NCBI GenBank assembly: GCA_900542385.1
Contig: UQNP01000058.1
Coordinates: 1-9,978 of the forward strand
Direction of reading: 5' to 3'
Source of the DNA: an uncultured Eubacterium sp.
Lineage (GTDB): Bacteria > Bacillota > Clostridia > Peptostreptococcales > Anaerovoracaceae
DNA length: 9,978 nucleotides
The translations under genes were made by a program, and so were the position numbers. Shown here in pieces: positions 6,514 through 9,978 of this stretch; positions within the stretch are counted from its first letter, which is position 1, and every line of letters starts with the position of its first letter. A model generated the notes under the pieces. It saw only the letters and a program-made list of their open reading frames with translations. It was not told the DNA's origin and made no database searches.

Positions 6514-6824
6514 TATTTGAATCTGACCGCAGTACCGTAAGCTATTATTTCAGCAGTGCCGTCCATTACCGAAGATGATGCGAATCTCATGCTTATTATC
6601 GCATCGGCTCCGAGCCCCTGGGCTTCCGCCGTCATTCTCGAAATCGCCACCTGTCTGGCTTCATCGAGCATTTCAGTATAGCTCTTTATCTCTCCTCCTG
6701 CTATAGTCTTGAACCCCGCCATGATATCCTTTCCGATATTTTTAGACTGGACCACATTTCCCTTAACGAGTCCGAGAGCTTCTATCTCCTTACCCGGAAC
6801 ATAATTTACAGTCAAAATCAGCAT
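6513..6824 (-). CDS. YbjQ / UPF0145 family protein
   Basis: A 103-residue protein of the YbjQ (UPF0145, putative heavy-metal-binding) family at its normal length. The conserved segments are visible: an opening beta strand, LGLVKGNVVQSKNIGKD (18-34), the GGEIKSYTEML core (about 43-53), EARQVAISRMTAEAQGLGADA (in part; helix about 55-75) and the closing AYGTAVRF. Family members form pentameric rings, but no biochemical function is established; the metal-binding label is historical, and no Cys/His metal site is seen here. It is first in an operon with the PAP2 phosphatase and nucleotidyltransferase. AAGGAGGT lies 6 bases before the ATG, one of the strongest ribosome binding sites in the window. 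The family is certain; the role is unknown. Confidence 0.92.
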   Translation of the reverse strand: MLILTVNYVPGKEIEALGLVKGNVVQSKNIGKDIMAGFKTIAGGEIKSYTEMLDEARQVAISRMTAEAQGLGADAIISMRFASSSVMDGTAEIIAYGTAVRFK

Positions 6825-6864
6825 AGTGCGACCTCCTTATTCAAAATTTACTGTTTACAGCAAC

Positions 6865-6870
6865 ATTATA
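6865..6870 (-). promoter_or_regulatory. Likely -10 box for the ybjQ-PAP2-nucleotidyltransferase operon
   Basis: A perfect TATAAT lies on the minus strand at 6870-6865, 40 bases upstream of the ybjQ-like ATG, in a TGATATATAAT context that may act as an extended -10. No convincing -35 hexamer lies 16-18 bases upstream. The box falls just inside the 14-bp inverted repeat that bounds 6843-7118. Confidence 0.4.
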
Positions 6871-6966
6871 TATCATTTGACAGCCCCAGGCACTAATTTT
6901 TTCTAACCTTTATTTTTCCCGACCTTTAGCGGTAATGCGATCAGCTGCCAGAACATGTGCCTTATT

Positions 6967-7011
6967 TTGATCGCAGATTGTTTTCATCTTGATTGCGGGT
7001 TATTTTCCATC
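6967..7011. repeat. Degenerate tandem repeat, two 22/23-bp units
   Basis: TTGATCGCAGATTGTTTTC-ATC (6967-6988) is followed directly by TTGATTGCGGGTTATTTTCCATC (6989-7011). The units differ at four positions, all transitions, plus one inserted C. No function is known to me. Confidence 0.5.
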
Positions 7012-7288
7012 TAAACGGCTTGCTGATGGGGCGAAAACGGACGCTGAGATGGCAGGAAGGGAGCTGAGACAACTTTTAGGATTATGTAAACCGCGGTTTT
7101 ATCAAAACAGTAAATTTTATAGGATATTTTCAGAATTTAATTAGTCAGAAAATTTAGATAAATATTTGCTTGTACATAAACCCGGTTATTTTATAATATA
7201 TTTGCTGAAAAAGCTTAAAACAATGTACTTTACACTGTAAATCAACTTTCGATCTGATATTTTAGTTTACATAACGTATAATTTTCTG

Positions 7289-7311
7289 AAAAAACGGCTT
7301 TTTTTCAGCCG
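7289..7311 (-). terminator. Terminator-like hairpin with T6 on the minus strand
   Basis: On the minus strand CGGCT (7311-7307) pairs with AGCCG (7299-7295) across a 7-base GAAAAAA loop, followed at once by six T (7294-7289). The short stem and T run fit a rho-independent terminator. An alternative pairing, CTGAAAAAA with TTTTTTCAG, uses overlapping bases. It would end a short minus-strand transcript covering the 29-codon ORF at 7305-7394. Confidence 0.5.
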
Positions 7312-7394
7312 ATTTGATAAAAATAATTATATATACCCCGCTCCGGTATGGCGGCAGACACAGCTCTACTCGACAATTTCTGAATCATTGTCAC
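7305..7394 (-). CDS. Possible 29-residue small protein; may be a remnant of the agrB 5' end
   Basis: On the minus strand a GTG at 7394 follows AGGAG (7405-7401) with a 6-base gap and opens 29 codons ending in TGA (7307-7305). An ATG two codons later (7388) could also start it. The peptide begins (M)TMIQKLSSRAVSAA and ends IPERGIYNYFYQIG. Many AgrB peptidases, which process cyclic autoinducer peptides, start with M-I-x-K-L-S and soon carry an E-R/D-x-I-Y-x-Y motif, so this resembles an AgrB N-terminus cut short. The stop lies inside a hairpin with a T run. No further AgrB sequence, AgrD or AgrC is found downstream. It could equally be a leader peptide or a chance ORF. The ORF and its ribosome binding site are seen; the AgrB link is weak pattern recognition. 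Confidence 0.25.
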   Translation of the reverse strand: MTMIQKLSSRAVSAAIPERGIYNYFYQIG

Positions 7395-7468
7395 TTCCCG
7401 CTCCTCTCTTTTTCCCAATCTTTAACGATAATAAGTATTAACTTTTTATACGTATATTATTACTGATA

Positions 7469-7477
7469 TGCTATAAT
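7469..7477 (+). promoter_or_regulatory. Extended -10 promoter of the PlsC / thioesterase operon
   Basis: TGCTATAAT (7469-7477) is a perfect extended -10 element (TGn plus TATAAT). No good -35 is seen near 7449-7454, which extended -10 promoters can tolerate. Transcription would start near 7484, leaving a leader of only about 16 bases with AGGAGG (7487-7492) 7 bases before the ATG at 7500. Confidence 0.6.
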
Positions 7478-7499
7478 AATCCCATTAGGAGGAACCTTT

Positions 7500-8255
7500 A
7501 TGAAAATTTTTGCAAATATCCCCGGCGCCCTTAAAATGCTGGGCTGTCTGAGACATCTTTCTGAAAATAAAAAAGTTATAGAACAGGCGCGAGCGGAAGG
7601 TGACTTTGAAACCGAGCGCAAATGGATACTGAAGTCCACATCATCCTGGGGACCTCAGGTGCTGGAGAAATTCGGCTCCAAACTCAATGTGAGAGGCTAT
7701 GAAAATCTTCCCGATAAGGGTCCTGTAGTTCTCGTAGGCAATCACCAGGGGTACGCAGATATCTTTGCCTACTGTGCAGCTTTCCGAAAATTTCAATTCG
7801 CCTTCGTGGCAAAAGAAGAACTTTTCAAAATACCTCTGTACGGCAAATGGATAGCAAGAATCAGAAGTGTATTCATTGAAAGAGACGATCCGAAGGCTTC
7901 TCTCAAAGCCATAAAGGAAGGTATCTCCTATATAGAAGATGGATTTTCCCTTGCAATATTCCCGGAAGGAACAAGGAGCAAGGGCCCTGTGCCCGGTCCG
8001 TTTCAGAAAGGAGCGCTCAAACTGGCGACAAAACCGGGAGTCCCGATAATCCCGGTATCCTTAAACGGAAGCTATAAGATGTTTGAAGAAAAGGGATATC
8101 TTACATCAGCCAATATCGACATAATCATCCACGAACCTATCGAAACTAAAGGACTTTCGCGACAAGAGGAAAAAGCCCTTAGCGATAAAGTGGAAAAAAC
8201 AGTTACAGAAGGCGTCAGAAAACTCGCAGAAGAAGACGCGCAAAGGAGGTCATAA
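7500..8255 (+). CDS. plsC: PlsC-type 1-acyl-sn-glycerol-3-phosphate acyltransferase
   Basis: A 251-residue lysophospholipid acyltransferase. The four glycerolipid acyltransferase motifs are present in order: NHQGYAD (81-87, catalytic H82 and D87), FIERDD (125-130), FPEGTRS (154-160) and VPIIPV (181-186). The enzyme adds an acyl chain to the sn-2 position of lysophosphatidate, giving phosphatidate for membrane lipids. It acts at the inner face of the membrane; the N-terminal 60 residues are amphipathic rather than clearly transmembrane. The start is secure (AGGAGG, 7-base gap). One base separates it from the thioesterase gene that follows, so both should share a transcript and link acyl-CoA hydrolysis with acyl transfer. 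PlsC is the best name, but other acyltransferases of this family share the motifs. Confidence 0.9.
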   Translation: MKIFANIPGALKMLGCLRHLSENKKVIEQARAEGDFETERKWILKSTSSWGPQVLEKFGSKLNVRGYENLPDKGPVVLVGNHQGYADIFAYCAAFRKFQFAFVAKEELFKIPLYGKWIARIRSVFIERDDPKASLKAIKEGISYIEDGFSLAIFPEGTRSKGPVPGPFQKGALKLATKPGVPIIPVSLNGSYKMFEEKGYLTSANIDIIIHEPIETKGLSRQEEKALSDKVEKTVTEGVRKLAEEDAQRRS

Positions 8256-8256
8256 A

Positions 8257-8718
8257 ATGGATGTACAACATAAAATAGTAATGAGTCAGGTAATGCTCCC
8301 TCACCAGGCAAATGTAGCAGGCAACGTTCACGGCGGAGAGATCATGAAATTCATGGATATGGCTGCCGGGGCCGCGGCAATGAAATTCAGCAAAGGAAAC
8401 TGCGTGACGGCAAGGGTGGATGAGCTTCAGTTCCACCTCCCTATCTTCGTGGGAGCACTCGTCACCTGTACGGCATCGATAGTATACGTAGGAAAAACTT
8501 CAATGGAGGTCTTCGTGGAAGTCGAATCAGAAGATCTCGAATCTCACAGCGGTCCTGAAAAAGCACTGTCCGCTAACTTTACGATGGTATGTATGGGCAA
8601 AAACGGCAGACCTCAGATAATCGGCAGAGAATACGTTCCTGACACAGAAGAAGAGAAAAAACTCTGGAACGAGGCGAAAGCAAGAAGAGAAAAAATTAAA
8701 TCCTCCAAGAGAAAGTAG
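8257..8718 (+). CDS. Hotdog-fold acyl-CoA thioesterase (YciA/ACOT type)
   Basis: A 153-residue single hotdog domain of the acyl-CoA hydrolase (YciA/YkhA-like) family. The N-terminal active-site segment reads QANVAGNVHGGEIMKFMD, with N19, the HGG turn and D34, which aligns with the catalytic Asp of YciA. The central helix (about 27-43) is followed by the beta sheet, including LQFHLPIFVGALV (in part) and YVGKTSMEVFVEVES. The C-terminal tail (about 130-153) is rich in Lys/Glu. It should hydrolyse acyl-CoA to free acid and CoA in the cytoplasm; the chain length is unknown. AAGGAGGT at 8243-8250, inside the end of plsC, gives a 6-base spacing to the ATG. It is co-transcribed with plsC; a second hotdog gene lies 158 bases downstream. 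Confidence 0.9.
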   Translation: MDVQHKIVMSQVMLPHQANVAGNVHGGEIMKFMDMAAGAAAMKFSKGNCVTARVDELQFHLPIFVGALVTCTASIVYVGKTSMEVFVEVESEDLESHSGPEKALSANFTMVCMGKNGRPQIIGREYVPDTEEEKKLWNEAKARREKIKSSKRK

Positions 8719-8738
8719 TCGCAAAAAAGTACTTCACA

Positions 8739-8810
8739 AAAGCATGAAAATACATTAAACTAATACTACAGTTACATTCATGCTTTGTTAAACAATACTA
8801 CTTAAGCATG
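8739..8810. repeat. Interleaved direct and inverted repeats before the second thioesterase-like gene
   Basis: AAAGCATGAA (8739-8748) and TTCATGCTTT (8777-8786) are a perfect 10-bp inverted repeat with a 28-base loop; GCATG recurs at 8806-8810. Interleaved with these, TTAAACTAATACTAC (8755-8769) and TTAAACAATACTAC (8788-8801) are direct repeats differing by one inserted T and set 33 bp apart. The first pair could be a weak terminator for the thioesterase gene, but no proper T run follows. The layout looks more like regulator sites. Confidence 0.6.
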
Positions 8811-8834
8811 ATGCACTTTTGCAGATTATGAGTA

Positions 8835-8840
8835 TATAAT
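8835..8840 (+). promoter_or_regulatory. -10 box for the second hotdog gene
   Basis: A perfect TATAAT at 8835-8840 lies 37 bases before the ATG at 8877. At the 17-base distance the -35 position (8812-8817) reads TGCACT, a poor match. With the repeats at 8755-8801 upstream, the promoter may need an activator (inference). Confidence 0.45.
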
Positions 8841-8876
8841 CTGTTCATGACAGTCATAGATCAAATGGAGGTTGCA

Positions 8877-9299
8877 ATGAAAAAGTTCATAATTTCACAC
8901 CTGGTCAAATCGGAAGACCTTAACCATCATGGTACTCTTTTCGCCGGAAGAACTGCCGAGTGGCTCGTAGAAGCCGGCTTCATAACAGTTGCTGCAGAAC
9001 ACGGCAGACCGCAGGATATCGTATGTATAAACATACACGGCTTTACTTTCAAAAAGCCTGTTCAGAAGGGTGACATACTTACCATCCACGGACGTATCGT
9101 AAAAGCCGGAAGAACAAGTCTAATGGTACACGTAAAAGCAACATGCGAGATCGAAGGCGGAAAGAACGTTGAAGGCTTCATCACTTTCGTATGCATAGAT
9201 TCCGATACAAACAAACCTAAAGCTCATAACATCGTTCTCGACGAAACCACCGACGCAGAAGAACTGGAACTCAGAAAACAGGCTTTAGAAGTAATGTAA
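8877..9299 (+). CDS. Hotdog-fold thioesterase-like protein, catalytic Asp replaced
   Basis: A 140-residue hotdog-domain protein of the acyl-CoA hydrolase group. I place the start at the ATG at 8877 (MKKFIISHLVK): GGAGG lies 5 bases before it, while an in-frame ATG at 8847 has no ribosome binding site. The active-site segment is LNHHGTLFAGRTAEWLVEAG. Against YciA-type enzymes (GxxFGGxxMxxxD) the catalytic Asp position is V31, with Glu at the next residue (E32), and the first Gly of the GG pair is Ala (A23). The later strands (INIHGFTFKKPVQKGD, GRTSLMVHVKA) are intact. It may use E32 or have another acyl-thioester role. It is probably transcribed on its own promoter, downstream of plsC and the first thioesterase, and its stop is followed by a strong terminator. 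The fold is clear; activity is uncertain. Confidence 0.85.
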   Translation: MKKFIISHLVKSEDLNHHGTLFAGRTAEWLVEAGFITVAAEHGRPQDIVCINIHGFTFKKPVQKGDILTIHGRIVKAGRTSLMVHVKATCEIEGGKNVEGFITFVCIDSDTNKPKAHNIVLDETTDAEELELRKQALEVM

Positions 9300-9324
9300 C
9301 CAAAAACGTAATGTAACCAAAAAA
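9291..9324. repeat. 17-bp tandem duplication covering the stop codon
   Basis: GTAATGTAACCAAAAAC (9291-9307) is repeated directly at 9308-9324 with only the last base changed (A for C). The first copy encodes the last two codons and stop (Val-Met-TAA) of the second hotdog gene, so the duplication leaves the protein unchanged and only lengthens the spacer to the terminator. Confidence 0.75.
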
Positions 9325-9362
9325 CACTGTGCAGATATCTACCGTACTGCACAGTGTTTTTT
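9319..9362. terminator. Strong bidirectional terminator
   Basis: AAAAAACACTGTGCAG (9319-9334) and CTGCACAGTGTTTTTT (9347-9362) are perfect reverse complements over 16 positions with a 12-base loop. The T run on one arm and the A run on the other give a terminator in both directions, serving the plus-strand hotdog gene (stop at 9299) and the minus-strand TetR gene (stop at 9370). Confidence 0.9.
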
Positions 9363-9369
9363 ACTGCTC

Positions 9370-9957
9370 TCAATAATTTTTTTCGTCCACCTTGCCTGAC
9401 AGCAGCGATGAAATAGAAACTTTGTAAATAAATAAAAGATTTCTGAGCACCGTTTCCTTATCCTGATTCATGCGGTTTCTTGCCCATTCCACTATCATTC
9501 CCACCGATGCATCCGTATAAAATTCAGTCATGAACCTTTTGAACTGAGGATCGGTTGAAACTCCGATCTCCCTTTCCCCCTGCTCTACGACCTCGTAAAT
9601 GACTGAAAAAAGATCCTGATACAGAAACTCCCTAAGCTCCTTATATCCCATGGAGTCTATCACGCTGTTGACTATATAATCGTTCTTATCAACGTAATCC
9701 ATGATAAACCGCAGGGCTTTTTCTGTGTCCGCAATAAAATCAAAATTTTTTACAACTTCGATCGCTTCCTGTTCTATCACCCATTTCAGCAGCCCATATA
9801 TATCCTGAAAATGATAATAAAAGGTCTTTCTGTTGACTTCACACGCTTCGACTATTTCACTTATCGTAATGGCAGAAAATTTTTTGCTTTTCATGGCATT
9901 TTTAAGAGCTTCCGCCAGGGCTTTCTTTGTTCTCAAAGATATTTCTTCATTTCTCAT
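9370..9957 (-). CDS. TetR/AcrR-family transcriptional regulator
   Basis: A 195-residue regulator. Its N-terminal TetR DNA-binding domain spans about 8-55: KALAEALKNAMKSKKFSAIT, then the helix-turn-helix ISEIVEACEVNRKTFYYHF with the typical TFYYHF recognition helix. The remainder is an all-helical ligand-binding and dimerisation domain of the type seen in DhaS-like TetR proteins (YDLLxW-like IYGLLKWVIEQE, and a C-terminal FMTEFYTDASVGMIVEWA segment). The ATG at 9957 follows AGGAGA with a 5-base gap. The ligand is unknown. It converges with the lipid genes and is separated by a shared terminator, so control of those genes is possible but not implied by position. Its own promoter lies beyond the right edge. 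Confidence 0.92.
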   Translation of the reverse strand: MRNEEISLRTKKALAEALKNAMKSKKFSAITISEIVEACEVNRKTFYYHFQDIYGLLKWVIEQEAIEVVKNFDFIADTEKALRFIMDYVDKNDYIVNSVIDSMGYKELREFLYQDLFSVIYEVVEQGEREIGVSTDPQFKRFMTEFYTDASVGMIVEWARNRMNQDKETVLRNLLFIYKVSISSLLSGKVDEKNY

Positions 9958-9978
9958 ATGTTTCTCCTGTCCTGTTTC

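Larger units (their letters stand above)
6843..7118. repeat. 14-bp perfect inverted repeat bounding 276 bp
   Basis: AAAATTTACTGTTT at 6843-6856 is the exact reverse complement of AAACAGTAAATTTT at 7105-7118. The arms do not extend further in either direction. There is no coding sequence between them and no clear target-site duplication outside. The size and ends could suit a small non-autonomous (MITE-like) element, but the arms are AT-rich and could be chance or regulator sites. Confidence 0.4.
6825..7499. other. 675-base intergenic region without a confident gene
   Basis: No frame here carries a long protein. The part at about 6900-7090 is more GC-rich than the AT-rich 7100-7330. The region holds a 14-bp inverted repeat (6843-6856 and 7105-7118), a tandem degenerate repeat (6967-7011), palindromes (AAACCGCGGTTT at 7088-7099, TTTACACTGTAAA at 7229-7241), a minus-strand terminator-like hairpin (7289-7311), a 29-codon minus-strand ORF (7305-7394) and the promoter of the acyltransferase gene. 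It could hold a decayed element or a small RNA; neither is shown. Confidence 0.5.

Noticed and set aside
6877..6882. Perfect TTGACA on the plus strand in the gap before 7500
   Set aside because: No acceptable -10 box lies 16-18 bases downstream (TTTCTA or similar), and no gene follows within 600 bases; not called as a promoter.
6967..7011. CRISPR-like repeat
   Set aside because: Two adjacent, imperfect copies with no spacer between them and no cas genes.
6908..7035. Short frames in the GC-richer part of the gap (for example a 25-residue minus-strand peptide)
   Set aside because: No ribosome binding site, no similarity I recognise, and stops in every frame.
7170..7197. TTGTAC and TATAAT with 16-base spacing on the plus strand, possibly starting a small RNA
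   Set aside because: The -35 matches poorly, the sequence is very AT-rich, and the hairpin at 7289-7311 has its T run on the other strand; too weak to list as an RNA gene.
8739..8786. Intrinsic terminator after the first thioesterase gene
   Set aside because: The stem is perfect, but the loop is 28 bases and no T run follows the second arm; listed as a repeat instead.

Overview
The window looks like a low-to-moderate GC Gram-positive anaerobe of the Clostridia. The signs are strong AGGAGG-type ribosome binding sites, sigma-A promoters, intrinsic terminators, a lipobox lipoprotein, an OmpR/PhoB two-component pair, a medium-form clostridial-type threonine ammonia-lyase beside RidA, and a pair of sequences matching the Spo0A '0A box'. 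The genus cannot be fixed from the sequence alone. All genes look chromosomal and housekeeping or regulatory. There is no integrase, transposase, tRNA, rRNA or CRISPR array.

Layout. (1) 1-393, minus: the N-terminal part of a secreted protein that runs off the left edge. Its control region holds a run of nine G (coding strand) between candidate -35 and -10 boxes, and two tandem TGTCGAA boxes further upstream. (2) 630-3032, minus: an operon of response regulator, sensor histidine kinase and PepSY lipoprotein, closed by a long-loop terminator at 513-562. (3) 3191-4827, plus: ridA and a threonine ammonia-lyase gene, overlapping by four bases and transcribed divergently from the two-component operon. 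(4) 4944-6824, minus: three tightly packed genes, ybjQ-like, a PAP2 phosphatase and a sugar-phosphate nucleotidyltransferase, ending at a terminator at 4891-4935. (5) 6825-7499: 675 bases without a convincing gene. It holds a 14-bp inverted repeat 277 bp across, a degenerate tandem repeat, palindromes, and a 29-codon minus-strand ORF that runs into a terminator and weakly resembles the start of AgrB. (6) 7500-9299, plus: a PlsC-type acyltransferase, a hotdog acyl-CoA thioesterase one base later and, after a repeat-rich spacer, a second hotdog protein that lacks the usual catalytic Asp. (7) 9370-9957, minus: a TetR-family regulator convergent with the lipid genes across a perfect 16-bp-stem terminator.

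Functional picture. The two-component operon probably senses an envelope or extracytoplasmic cue, with the PepSY lipoprotein as an accessory. RidA would clear the reactive enamine/imine made by the threonine ammonia-lyase. PlsC and the two hotdog proteins form an acyl-CoA and phospholipid module. The ybjQ/PAP2/nucleotidyltransferase operon hints at envelope glycan or isoprenoid-carrier metabolism, but its pathway is not identifiable here. No complete new defence or mobile system is visible. The most interesting signals are regulatory: the poly-G promoter, the tandem 0A boxes, and the repeat-rich intergenic regions.
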